From Xestospongia muta (taxonomy: Eukaryota > Porifera > Demospongiae > Haplosclerida > Petrosiidae): DNA of 64,000 nucleotides. A program made the position numbers and the translations under genes. The stretch covers positions 6,709,229-6,773,228 of the forward strand of contig OY848921.1 of assembly GCA_963693285.1 (NCBI GenBank). The letters are read 5' to 3'. The notes under the pieces are model-generated. The model was not told the origin of the DNA, did not search any database, and saw nothing but the letters and a program-made list of their open reading frames with translations. The stretch's first letter is position 1; every line of letters begins with the position of its first letter. This document shows, one piece after another, positions 12,801 through 32,130 of this stretch.

Positions 12801-15800
12801 GTTTTTTTTCTTTTTTTATGTTTTTATGATGACAAACCTACACTCTCATTGTCATAACTATTTATAGGGGGTAAGTATGTACAATGTCAATTCATGTGAT
12901 CTTATTTGCATTTTATCTTAATTATATAGTTGTTTATATTAATTATACTTAATAGATTTTAATTACAATCCTTGTTACTACGTGTCTTTCTTTGTTTTTT
13001 ATGTTCCTATGATGACAAACCTATACTCTCATTGTCACAACTATTTATAGGCGGTAAGTATGTACAATGTCAATTCATGTGATCTCATTTGCATTTTATC
13101 TTAATTGAGTAGTTGTTTATATCAATTAACATTATTAGGTTTTAATTACAATCCTTGTTACTATATGTTATTGTTTGTTTTTTATGTTCCTATGATGACA
13201 AACCTATACTCTCATTGTCACAACTATTTATAGCGGGTAAGTATGTACAATGTCAATTCATGTGATCTTATTTGCATTTTATCTTAATTATATAGTTGTT
13301 TATATTAATTATACTTAATAGGTTTTAATTACAATCCTTGTTACTATGTGTTTTCTTTTCTTTTTTATGTTCTTATGATGACAAACCTACACTCTCATGG
13401 TCACAACTATTTATAGGTGGTAAGTATGTACAATGTCAATTCATGTGATCTCATTTGCATTTTATCTTAATTGTGTAGTTGTTTATATTAATTAATGTTA
13501 TTAGGTTTTAATTAGAATCCTTGTTACTATGTGTTTTTTTTCTTTTTTTATGTTTTTATGATGACAAACCTACACTCTCATTGTCATAACTATTTATAGG
13601 GGGTAAGTATGTACAATGTCAATTCATGTGATCTTATTTGCATTTTATCTTAATTATATAGTTGTTTATATTAATTATACTTAATAGATTTTAATTACAA
13701 TCCTTGTTACTACGTGTCTTTCTTTGTTTTTTATGTTCCTATGATGACAAACCTACACTCTCATTGTCATAACTATTTATAGGGGGTAAGTATGTACAAT
13801 GTCAATTCATGTGATCTTATTTGCATTTTATCTTAATTATATAGTTGTTTATATTAATTATACTTAATAGATTTTAATTACAATCCTTGTTACTACGTGT
13901 CTTTCTTTGTTTTTTATGTTCCTATGATGACAAACCTATACTCTCATTGTCACAACTATTTATAGGGGGTAAGTATGTACAATGTCAATTCATGTGATCT
14001 TATTTACATTTTATCTTAATTGAGTAGTTGTTTATATCAATTAACGTTATTAGGTTTTAATTACAATCCTTGTTACTATGTGTTTTTTTCTTTTTTTATG
14101 TTTTTATGATGACAAACCTACACTCTCATTGTCACAACTATTTATAGTTGGTAAGTATGTACAATGTCAATTCATGTGATCTTATTTGCATTTTATCTTA
14201 ATTATATAGTTGTTTATATTAATTATACTTAATAGGTTTTAATTACAATCCTTGTTACTATGTGTTTTCTTTTCTTTTTTTATGTTCTTATGATGACAAA
14301 CCTACACTCTCATGGTCACAACTATTTATAGGTGGTAAGTATGTACAATGTCAATTCATGTGATCTCATTTGCATTTTATCTTAATTGTGTAGTTGTTTA
14401 TATTAATTAATGTTATTAGGTTTTAATTAGAATCCTTGTTACTATGTGTTTTTTTTCTTTTTTTATGTTTTTATGATGACAAACCTACACTCTCATTGTC
14501 ATAACTATTTATAGGGGGTAAGTATGTACAATGTCAATTCATGTGATCTTATTTGCATTTTATCTTAATTATATAGTTGTTTATATTAATTATACTTAAT
14601 AGATTTTAATTACAATCCTTGTTACTACGTGTCTTTCTTTGTTTTTTATGTTCCTATGATGACAAACCTATACTCTCATTGTCACAACTATTTATAGGCG
14701 GTAAGTATGTACAATGTCAATTCATGTGATCTCATTTGCATTTTATCTTAATTGAGTAGTTGTTTATATCAATTAACATTATTAGGTTTTAATTACAATC
14801 CTTGTTACTATATGTTATTGTTTGTTTTTTATGTTCCTATGATGACAAACCTATACTCTCATTGTCACAACTATTTATAGATGGTTAGTATGAACAATGT
14901 CAATTCATGTGATCTCATTTGCATTTTATCTTAATTGAGTAGTTGTTTATATCAATTAACGTTATTAGGTTTTAATTAGAATCCTTGTTACTATGTTTTT
15001 TTTCTTTTTTATGTTCTTATGATGACAAACCTACACTCTCATGGTCACAACTATTTATAGTTGGTAAGTATGTACAATGTCAATTCATATGATCTTACTT
15101 GCATTTTATCTTAATTGAGTAGTTGTCTATATCAATTAGCGTTATTAGGTTTTAATTACAATCCTTGTTACTATGTTTTTTTTCTTTTTTATTTTTTTAT
15201 GATGACAAACCTATACTCTCATGGTCACAACTATTTATAGTTGGTAAGTATGTACAATGTCAATTCATGTGATCTTACTTGCATTTTATCTTAATTGAAT
15301 AGTTGTTTATATTAACTAAAGCTATTAGGTTTTAATTACAATCCTTGTTACTATGTTTTTTTGTTTGTTTTTATGTTCCTCTGATGACAAACCTATACTC
15401 TCATTGTCACAACTATTTATAGGGGGTAAGTATGTACAATGTCAATTCATGTGATCTTATTTACATTTTATCTTAATTGTGTAGTTGTTTATATTCAATT
15501 AAAGTTATTAGGTTTTAATTACAATCCTTGTTACTATGTGTCTTTCTTTGTTTTTTTATGTTCTTATGATGATAAACATATACTCTCATTGTCACAACTA
15601 TTTATAGAGGGTAAGTATGTACAATGTCAATTCATGTGATCTCATTTGCATTATATCTTAATTGTGTAGCTGTTTATATTAATTATAGTTATTAGGTTTT
15701 AATTACAGTCTTTGTTACTATATGTCTTTGTTTGTTATGTTCTTATGACAACAAACCTATACTCTTATTGTCACAACTATTTATAGGAGGTGAGTATGTA

Positions 15801-17238
15801 CAATGTCAATAAACTAAGTTACTAGGAATATTGTTAATAGTCATTGCTCTTAGTCTAGGCAGGCATTACAGTACTTGCTTTGTATATATGTGTGTTTCTG
15901 TCTGTTAACAGACAGTGTACTCTGAAGTGCTTACCAAAGATATTATCTAAAGCTGCAAAATTAGGGAAGGAGATAAAAAAGTTTAGCACTATAAATTATT
16001 TCTAGTTAACTGGTTTTCAACAAGATGGAAGATTTGATCACTACAGTAATTTACTAATAAGATGTGGAAAGTTTCATAGAAATGCTTTATTTTGAAGTTA
16101 TTGAGTCAAAAAAACAGCCATTTGCAAACGCACAACTGTTATAACACACCTGTAAAATTAAACAGTTGGCAGTCCTATGGTTTTTATCACCATATACCAC
16201 ATCCATTAATTTCTATTTAGTAAGTTCTCAGGTAGTGGTAGTATGACCAACTAAAATCATTCAGTATAATTTAGCCACTACTACAGCAAATGTTCTGTAC
16301 TTTAGTGCTTTTTTCTTTGTCAATTATTGAACTAAGCTTTGTTTATGTCTTTTATATTTTTATTTAAAAACACCTTTCTGACCATTTGATGATAATATGT
16401 TCTTATCAGTTATTTACAAATTTACAGGATACTTAATTGATTTGTTGTTTATTTTTTATGTCAATGATTTACCTGCTGATATCAAATCGAACATATACAT
16501 GTATAGAGGGATGATGAAAGAGGTAAAGTATTTATGTATTACTTAATATAACATTATAGTGCTAGGAGATATAACAATATAACACAAACTAATTCTATAC
16601 TATTGTCAAATCACTTCTCAAGTCATTTTTGTAAAATGTCTGAAGAAACCATACCTTAACTGTTTTATATGATGTACAGACAAATTAAAGACACTTCATG
16701 AGGTTATTAAGAAGTGTCAAACTATATAGGTAATTTTTATTGCAGTTTAAATTTCTGTGATCATATCTCACAATGCTCAAAGAATAAATGACATGACAAA
16801 TCAACAATATACCATGGTGTTAAAAAGAGTTCAGCCACCCAAGTAGAAGTTGCATTATTTGAGTTTATTTGAATTAACTACAGCTACACATGTAGTGTTT
16901 CTGTGCTGTTACAGCTATTTTTGAAGAGAAAGCTTAACACAGGGAGTGGTATAGTTTTGGCAAACAGAACAAATGTACAAATCACATCCCACATACTTTC
17001 AATTATTGAGACCAGTTCAAAACTTTTAAACAGAACTGGTAGGGACATTATATGAAAGTATCAATTGTGATATCATTGCAGTATTTAGAATGACAGCAAT
17101 ATCATAAAAATATTTTTCTTCTGAAATACGGAATTGTTTTTTATTTTCAATATGGTTTATATAACATTGACTTGTGCTTTATATAATATATACATCCATG
17201 CATGCATGCATACATATATATGTACATATATGTATGTG

Positions 17239-17298
<60 letters not shown>

Positions 17299-20200
17299 TA
17301 CGTATATATACATATATATAAGTAGCAATAAAGTATTGTCAAGCCTTGTGATGAGGCAATTAATCATGAGTTACTATCCATAACATCATAAGAAACTATC
17401 CATCAATGTCATTCTTAGCAATGTATATCAAACCCCATATAACTGTATATATTCAATATGACTACATCATTTAACTGGCTACTGAATACTGAGCATTGAA
17501 CGAAGTTGTATGTGTTAATAAAACAATAACAACTATCATCCTGACTATAGGGTATACTATTGCTCCCAGTATAGTTATAATAAAGCAACTTATATTAATG
17601 AAATGATGTTGCTTCAAGTATACCTCTATGGAATTATCGTTGTTTACTCAATACTGAATTTTATTATATAGTTGAAGTATAAAATCATTATCAATAAGAT
17701 TGTTGTATCATCATTCTTGTATGTTGTATTGTGTAACTAGTCCTAAAAATATCTGTTAGTTTGGTCTCACACTATTCAGCCTTCAGTGGAAAATACCACA
17801 TTGATCTATTGAGTGTTCATAATAATTATTGTATGATAAAAATTAAATTACTTCACAATAATCACTGTGAATATTCCTAGTCAAGTTTCAACAGTTACAA
17901 ATTCTACCATTTTATTAACTATCCAGGTATATGCTTTGAAGCACAATTGATCATATCCATATTATAGTTGGTTAATACCATATTGATTGTAACAGCTGTC
18001 ATGACTTTAAATGTTAACTGAAGTGTAGTTACTATTGTAGTATTTCTCAGAAACACAATGGTTTAGTAAATGTATATTGAATTTTAATTTGTCACGGTAC
18101 ATATAGAACTATTCTCTAAATAGATATATTAAATTAGGATAATATTTTATGATATTAATAATCGTTGTTTAATTTTATCTGATAGATGCCTATAAGAGAG
18201 CTCTAGCAGAGGGAGAAATGGATGTAGCATATGGACGTGTTATGTTACTTGGTTCAGCTGGAGTAGGAAAAAGTAGCTTAAAGCGATCATTGATGAAGTT
18301 ACCATGGCAACCTCACACTACCAGCACCATTATATCTGATGTTACATGTGTTCGACCATTTGGACATGAGTGGTATTCTATGAGCCTGGAAGATACTGAT
18401 GACAAATGGAGAGAAGTAACCTTTGAAGACGAGATAGAAGAAATGGCACAACTACTTGCTATAGTATATAAAGATCGTTCCAGTCCCAGATCTGTACTCA
18501 ATACAGTGGCAGCTTCAGCACTCTACCCTATAACTGCTATGATGAGGGCTTCATCCTTATCTTCACAACTAGTTCAAGATATAGAGACCACCAAAGTTAA
18601 TGAAATTCTTTCAAAAGCTATAGCTCGTTCTGAGCATATATCCAGAGGTGATCTTAGCAATATTAAACCTCAGCCATTTTTGCACATCTGGGATTGTGGT
18701 GGTCAGCCTGTTTTTCTTGAAATCCTCCCTGCCTTCCTGACTCCTCGTACACTGTTCCTCCTCCTGTTTGATGCCTCTAAGGATATCAATGAAAGGTGGC
18801 AGTCTATACAGAATATTGAGGGGAGGCAAATTTTTGGTGAGGAAGTAAACATCAGCACACTTGATCTGATGCTCAACTGGATGGCTAACATTCATGGTCA
18901 CCTCATTTGTCGTGACAAAGAAGGTAGTCTTTGTGAGTACCCTCGTATGTACTGCATTGGTACTCACGGTGATGTCCTAGAGACTGATGAGAAGAAGAAA
19001 GCAGTTGTAGATGAGCTGGAGTCCAAGTATAAAGATAAAGCATTTATGGAACTTGTTGAAGAAACTTTGATTATCGACAACACCACTTCTGGTAAAGGAA
19101 AACATGAAGATCCAAATCTCATTAAGCTACGTAGAGCTATTTGTCAGTTCACATATGAAAAGCTCATTGTCAAGACTCCAGTTAGCTGGGTTCTCTTTCG
19201 AAAAATAATCCAAATGTTTAAAAAAAATGTAATCGATCTTAAAGAAGCTCATGCTATTGGAGTAGCTTGTAAAATACCTCATGATGATGTTCCAAAGGTC
19301 CTCCTGTTTTATCATGATCTAGGAGTAGTGCTGTTCTATCCCCACATTACTGGTTTAAGAAACAAAGTTATCATCAATCCTAAATGGTTTGTGGAAACAC
19401 TTGGGAAAGTGTTGACATTAGATGGACAAGCTGATGGACAAACAAGACTAATGTGGACATTACTACAAGAAAAAGGCATTCTAGTACAACCATTTTATGT
19501 GTCTCTTTGGAAAGAATGTAGAGCAGACCTTAGTCCAGAAGATATAATTGAACTTTTAATTCATTTTCGCCTTGCTGCTAAAGTTACTACTAAAGTATAT
19601 TATGATCGAACAGTCAAGCAGTATTTTTTGCCAGCCACACTTCCAACTTTCAAAGGAGATCCCAATGAAGCTCTACCAAGTTATCATCTTCAAGCTACTC
19701 CACTACATATCACTTTTAGCACAAAATTTGTACCTCCTGGTTTCGTCACACGTTTAATTACCTCTCTGGCTAGTAATCCATCTTGTGAGCTTATGTTTGA
19801 ATGTGGTATATATCGCAATCGTGTCACTTTTGTATATCACAAATCAGATGATCATATCACACTCACTGATCTCCACTATGCCATACAAGTTGATGTATTA
19901 CGATATGCTCCAGTTACCTTCAAGATTCCATCCTTTGATATAATATGTCAAGAACTATTGAGTGTTCTTAAAAGTTGTGGAGATCTCGTTGAACAAACTC
20001 TTACAGGTCATTGGGGAATGATAAATGAATCCACTCAATCTATCTCTATGGAGAGGGAATTTCGATATGTATGTAGATCAAAAGAATGTGATCAATCTGA
20101 GGTTCATTACTTCAATATATCAGTAGACAAGTCTTCCATTCACTGTGAAAAGAGTATGTATAGATCATATCGTAGACCAACTGCTGAGGAAAGAGTCTGG

Positions 20201-20850
20201 TTTGATGGATGGAACATACCAGAAGAGGTACAGTTCAGGAGAGTTCATTATAATGTCTCAATATATTCTTTATAGGCAGTGTCTCTTGAATCATCACCTC
20301 CTGTAACCACGGTGTCAAGTGCTACTGGTCAAATTTGTCAGCAAGAGTCTCTTGAAAGTGAAAGAGGTAAGCCAGATCATTGTGTATATGAATTGTTACG
20401 TAACTTGTGATAATTACATGTACATAATGTTTTGTGGTCTTTGTTATTTTGAACATGTTTATAGTCATCAAAACTGGTTGGATTATTCCTATTACATAGT
20501 GAATACATATTGTATTTATTGTAGATATTTCTAGTGTTCTATCAAAAGTTCCTACTGGTAAAGATGCCCTCTCATTGCTCATTCCTATTATGAATCAGTG
20601 GTATATCATTGGTGGTGCACTAGATATTAATCCTGGTAAGCTCGACAGTTTAGATCAAAGTCAGGATCCAGTCAAGACAAAGCTTTTCAAAGTCATCACA
20701 ACATGGCTGAATGAAAAAGGTAGGGCAGCTACTTGGGGAGAACTCCTTGAAGCAGTTGAAGGTGACATTGTGAAAAGTCGTCAAACTGGTGAGAATATTC
20801 GTGAATTTCTAAGAAAGCCAGATATCTACAGAAAATATTCTGGTCAATGA
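6815..20850 (+). CDS. Roc-COR GTPase with C-terminal death domain (Roco copy A), N-terminus spanning a microexon array
   Basis: Model: exon 1 6815-6844 ([10 protein letters not shown], phase 0), 0-48 three-base microexons at 7208-15789, a 16-nt exon at 16507-16522 (RDDER plus G), then 18186-20227, 20276-20366 and 20525-20850 (TGA). Product about 834 residues plus one per microexon used. The big exon holds the Roc GTPase. Numbered from the methionine at 18218, the P-loop GSAGVGKS is at 12-19, switch II WDCGGQ at 158-163, and the THGD guanine-specificity motif at 249-252. A COR-like region follows (about 320-520). The last exon is a death domain ([31 protein letters not shown]). There are no LRRs. 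Roco proteins are signalling GTPases that dimerise through COR; a death domain suggests apoptosis or innate-immune adaptor signalling (inference). The intron at 20228-20275 is only 48 nt. The C-terminal exons are secure; the N-terminal join rests on splice sites and phase. Confidence 0.82.
7120..15812 (+). repeat. array A: 48 tandem units of about 183 bp, each a 3-nt microexon between a 3' and a 5' splice site
   Basis: Each unit contains a T-rich tract, ATGATGACAAACCTA, CACAACTATTTATAG, three variable bases, GTAAGTATGTACAATG, ATTTGCATTTTATC, and an AT spacer. Triplet positions include 7208-7210, 7390-7392, 7573-7575, 7756-7758 and, last, 15787-15789. By-eye counts: GCG 8, GGG 8, GTG 6, CGG 6, TTG 6, ATG 5, GAG 3, GCA 2, GAT 2, CTG 1, AGG 1. 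Units 11 and 43 carry the donor GTTAGT and unit 48 GTGAGT; all others keep GTAAGT. Blocks within the array are re-duplicated: R-L-V-G-A-M at units 6-11 recurs in part at 29-33 and 39-43. The array fills the intron between Roco exon 1 and the 16-nt exon. Confidence 0.93.
15813..16506 (+). other. intron between array A and 16-nt exon; possible alternative terminal exon
   Basis: After the last unit, an acceptor-like TGTTAACAGACAG at 15903-15915 opens a phase-0 frame at 15916-16005 ([17 protein letters not shown]..., TAG). Copy B has a related frame at 60967-61038. No donor follows, so it could only be a terminal exon. Many replacement differences make coding doubtful. The rest is AT-rich with no other gene. 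Confidence 0.3.
16440..16506 (+). pseudogene. short reverse-transcriptase-like remnant
   Basis: The plus strand reads [17 protein letters not shown] just before the 16-nt exon. The VNDLPADI core resembles the conserved YVNDLP segment of non-LTR retrotransposon reverse transcriptases. Only about 20 residues are recognisable. The duplicate (61545-61598) keeps it with changes. Confidence 0.4.
16507..16522 (+). other. Roco A 16-nt linker exon
   Basis: Acceptor ATGTATAG, exon AGGGATGATGAAAGAG, donor GTAAAG. Read in phase 0 it gives R-D-D-E-R plus a G. That G joins the AT opening the exon at 18186 to make Asp, continuing [10 protein letters not shown] into the Roc domain. The 3n+1 length is exactly what links a phase-0 array to a phase-1 exon. 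The copy at 61599-61614 (REHKR plus G) has the same length and borders. Confidence 0.72.
16523..18185 (+). other. Roco A intron with (TA)n microsatellite
   Basis: AT-rich intron. About 17196-17320 holds CATG/TA-rich simple repeat; the short open frames across it are artefacts. An 8-bp stem (ACCAGTTC/GAACTGGT) near 17011-17041 is kept in copy B. Nothing else recognised. Confidence 0.6.
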
Positions 20851-21232
20851 GATGATTGTTATTGTTACACACAAATACATTTATTTTTATTAGTTGTTCT
20901 GCATAACATTAAATATTTTGATAATAACTGTCTTCTTAGTTTTAATTTTAGCTTTAATACAAGTTTGTATTAAAGTGCTAGTATATCTATATGTTTTATT
21001 AGTGATTTCTTCTTTCTAGTCAACATACATGATCTATTATTTGGTCTTATATTTACACATATTGTGTCATATTATGTAATTAGATTAATAAGCTTTGTCA
21101 TGATAACACAATTGTTTATATCACATGTTAGACCAGACAAGTCATAATTTACACCCACACTGTGTGTTAGTATAAAACCTGAGTAATCTCCTGTTACAGT
21201 TTACTAGTATTTAGCTTGTACATCTAGTAACA
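20851..21232 (+). promoter_or_regulatory. intergenic with TATA box for the reeler gene
   Basis: TATAAAA at 21171-21177 lies 56 bp before the ATG at 21233, a sensible distance for a short 5' UTR. The rest of the gap is AT-rich with no coding frame seen. Confidence 0.45.
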
Positions 21233-24037
21233 ATGAAGTTAAACTACTTTGCTGTTCTGGTCCTTACAATATTATTGATAGAGACTAGTAATGCATTCAG
21301 TAGTGGAGCTCCTTCAGATGCATGTAGTACTATGCAACCAAGTCATGGAGCTAATGTACCTAGTGATTGTGGACCTAATTGTCCATTTAATGTTGTAGTA
21401 ACTAATATTGGTGGACAACCAGTTCAAGGCAATGTTGATTATCGATGTGGACAAGTACACACAAGTAAGTAAAATGACACTATTATGATTTGTACCAGTA
21501 CATTAGAGAAGTGATTGACTAATATAGTTACTAATATTTTTAATATTATATTAATTCACTATTGTAGTTTGTTGATATAATGAAAGATATCTACTAACAT
21601 TATTAAGAGAAATTGAATCAAATTATATTAATATCTTGACATCTTTCTCTATTAGTTATAGTATCTACTGATGATCCATCAGTTCAATTTCGTGGCTCCA
21701 TGTTAGAAATAAGAGAGACCACTAATACTTTTGATAACCAGTCACCATTTGCTGGTCAGTTCGTAAACTTTGGAGTATCACAAGCTGGTACATGTCCTGG
21801 TGTTGGACCTGTAAGTAGTTTATAGAATATATGTTTTGTAATAGTATGTACACATTAATATAAACTGTTGTATTACATTATATCTTTCTAAGTAGTTTAT
21901 TATAAAGATACAATGATTATATTAATACTCTATATTTTGGGGCCACATTACTTGTTGAAGATTTGTCAGGTCAAAACAACAATTTTAGCCTCAATAATGA
22001 ACTTGGTTGATCTCTACAGCTATATAATGTCTATCTTAAATGTATGATATATTTACTGTAACAAATATACTTTGTTTAATATTCATAACAATATAACATA
22101 TAGTTATGTCAGACCATCATTATAGTCTAGTTATAATATAACACTGTGTTATAGGGTGCTTATGGTACACACACTGAGAACAGTGATAAGACTTCTCTCA
22201 CCTTTCAATGGTTAGCACCTTCTAATGGTAATACTCCTTCATCAGTGACTATATGGTAAGGTCTTCATGATACATCATTGATGTTCTCTAATCTTGTTAG
22301 GTTCACTGTGTGTAGAATGTTTAGTTTGTTTCATGTTACACTGAGAGGTCCTGATCTTGTAAGTAAATATCTTGTCATTTTATGTCATATGTATGTAATA
22401 TGTATGTAGATACCAGACCCAGTGTTTTGTGATACTGCCACTACACCAACTACTCCACCCACTACCCCACCCACTACCTCACCAACTACTCCACCCACTA
22501 CCCCACCCACTACCCCACCAACTACTCCACCAACTACTCCACCCACTACCCCACCAACTACACCAATTACTCCACCAACTACTCCACCAACTACTCCACC
22601 CACTACCCCACCAACTACTCCACCCACCACCCCACCAACTACTCCACCCACTACCCCGCCAACTACCCCACCCACTACTCCACCAACTACTCCACCAACT
22701 ACTCCACCCACTACCCCGCCATCTACTCCACCCACTACTCCACCAACTACCCCACCAACTACCCTGCCAACTATTCCACCCACTACCCCACCAATTACTC
22801 CACCCACTACTCCACCCACTACCCCGCCATCTACTCCACCCACTACTCCACCAACTACCCCACCCACTACTCCACCCACTACATCTACACAGCCTACAAT
22901 ACCATCAAGTAAAATACTTTAGATATATTATTTTTTAAATTTATATTTATTGTTAACAGAACGACCCAAGAAATTCAAAATTTCTCTACTCAGAGATTCT
23001 CCAATAATTAGAGGTAACAGTTTACTTGCTTACATCAAGACATCACATAGGAGTATTAAATTGTCCTGTAAAATAACTGGTAGAAAATGGAGGGATTGTA
23101 AGTTATATATATTACATGGAACATATAATATCATTGAACATGTACAGGTAGTTCTGGAGTTGTTAGATTTTATGATCTTCCTTCACGAAGTACACCTTAC
23201 TATTTGAATATACGTGGTTATTCTTATTATGGATATGATGAATTTCACAGGATTTTTTGGATTGGTAAGTCATATTATGTGTTCTATTAAGTAGATGAGG
23301 TATCTGACAGATGAATAGCTCCGTTATGAGTCTTATGACATTACAGTTGAGACTGACCCTATAATTATATAGTTCTTATAGCTAATTACTACATGTGATA
23401 TTATGATAATATGATATTTCATAGGTAAACCACTGTTCTGTGCTGTCGGCTTTATCAATAACGGTCTTACAATTACTAATTCTAATGTTGTTGCCGAGTA
23501 TAAAGCTGTTGGGAAAGCTGTAGAGTCTCTATTATGTCAACTAGATAATGGAGACTATTATCCCTGTAAATCACTCTTGTTGTACAGTAATATCACATAC
23601 ATACATACTTTGAAATTTTTACAAATACCATGATCTACTAGAATTTGATATGTATCCTCACATACTGATAATCTATACTGTGTACTGGAATCTATGGTGT
23701 CCAATTTAGAAGCCCTAGAGCCTTTGCTAATTACATTTAATGATGATAAGTGAGGCTGTATTAGGTTTTTAGGTTTGTGGTTTCTAAAACCAAAAAACTA
23801 AATGTATTAACATATAACTTTATGTACATATAACCACTAATGTATATTATATATATATATATATAATTACTGTAATGTGTAATGTTGCCTTGTTCATTCT
23901 ATTTCTCTCTCATGTATTAAGGTACTAGTCCTGTTACTATTGAGAATTTAATTTTTGGTAAACACACATTTATCATAAAACCACAAGGAATAAACTGTAC
24001 CAGGAAAAGAGCTGTAGCCATTTGTTTCTATATCTGA
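21233..24037 (+). CDS. secreted reeler-domain protein with Thr/Pro mucin-like repeat
   Basis: Nine exons with matching phases: 21233-21464, 21656-21810, 22155-22255, 22301-22358, 22410-22908, 22960-23097, 23148-23264, 23425-23586, 23922-24037 (TGA); 525 residues. Residues 1-22 are a signal peptide (hydrophobic FAVLVLTILLIE). A reeler domain follows: GAPSDACSTMQPSHG, VQFRGSMLEIR, AGQFVNFG, FQWLAPS, as in reelin, FRRS1 and insect defence proteins. Exon 5 encodes about 150 residues of near-perfect TTPP repeats, a likely O-glycosylated extracellular stalk. The remaining 190 or so residues are cysteine-containing and unassigned; CKITGRKWRDCSSGVVRFYDLP and a later CQLDNGDYYPCKS...LIFGKHTF segment look like two copies of one small beta-rich domain. 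No transmembrane segment is seen. The role is probably extracellular matrix or defence; only the reeler assignment is firm. Confidence 0.82.
22435..22890 (+). repeat. 12-bp coding minisatellite (TTPP)n
   Basis: Tandem ACTACTCCACC-type units inside exon 5 of the reeler gene. The long Gly/Val frame on the opposite strand is an antisense shadow. Copy number is likely polymorphic. Confidence 0.9.
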
Positions 24038-24141
24038 AGACGTCATCATTTATTTATTTATATATACATATTTCAGTTATAAAAAAATAATTTATTTAAA
24101 TTGCAAGGCCTTTAGAAATATTCAATACAATCTACAGTGTT

Positions 24142-24147
24142 AATAAA
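24142..24147 (+). terminator. polyadenylation signal AATAAA, reeler gene
   Basis: AATAAA lies about 105 bp after the TGA at 24035-24037. On the other strand an AATAAA (TTTATT at 24091-24096) lies about 120 bp past the AACS stop, so the two convergent genes probably have overlapping 3' UTRs. Confidence 0.5.
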
Positions 24148-24215
24148 GATTAAAATGTACAGTGTTAACAAAGATTAAAATGTCAGTTAAAACATGCTAT
24201 CATTAGTAAAATAAT

Positions 24216-31850
<7,635 letters not shown>

Positions 31851-32061
31851 CTAGAAATAAACGTGATAGGTTAACTACTTGTATATGTAGATAATGTTCA
31901 ACATCATAAAGGTACTATTATATTGAAACAACAATACAGATATGACAATATGACACTATATAATACTAGTAAGATACAAACTGTGAATTTAATGATAGAT
32001 ATTATTATCACTAACATTGTAGAGTAGACTTCTACTTTATGATACATCACTACAAACTTAC

Positions 32062-32130
32062 CTTTACCATAGAACATAGCTTACAAGCTCGTAGTCCTCG
32101 AAGATCCTTAGGAATAGATTCTAAAGACAT
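32062..32130 (-). pseudogene. SPT4 exon-1 relic
   Basis: Identical over all 69 coding bases to SPT4 exon 1 (start ATG at 32130, donor GTAAGT below 32062), encoding the same 23 residues. The other three exons are absent because the duplication begins inside intron 1. The next downstream acceptor on the same strand is AACS exon 31850-31747, so SPT4-promoter transcription could run into AACS. That splice would be out of frame (phase 0 onto a phase-1 exon). Confidence 0.85.

Larger units (their letters stand above)
3238..20850. repeat. left copy of a tandem segmental duplication (Roco A side)
   Basis: From about 3238 the sequence matches the stretch starting near 31989: SPT4 exon 1, intergenic DNA, Roco exon 1, array, 16-nt exon and Roc exon in the same order. 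The offset at the left boundary is 28,750 bp. Copies differ by scattered substitutions and indels of several percent by eye, with very different array lengths. The right limit of this copy is not visible because copy B runs off the window; from the breakpoints it probably extends to about 31988. Confidence 0.9.

Noticed and set aside
15439..15639. 66-codon open frame across units of array A
   Set aside because: It runs through repeat spacer and splice signals; neighbouring units do not preserve it.
17134..17383. Tyr/Ile-rich open frames on both strands
   Set aside because: They are translations of TA/CATG simple repeat; the same applies to 62143-62667.
18313..18967. Minus-strand open frames inside the Roc exon
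   Set aside because: Antisense shadows of the well-supported plus-strand Roc-COR coding exon.
18218..20275. Taking the 685-codon frame alone as the whole Roco protein
   Set aside because: It ends by reading into a 48-nt intron (20228-20275, GTACAG...TATAG). Splicing continues in phase into two exons that finish a death domain, and the frame also extends upstream of the methionine to an acceptor at 18185.
22385..22879. Gly/Val-rich open frame on the minus strand and a Leu/His/Pro-rich frame on the plus strand
   Set aside because: Shadows of the TTPP coding minisatellite in exon 5 of the reeler gene.
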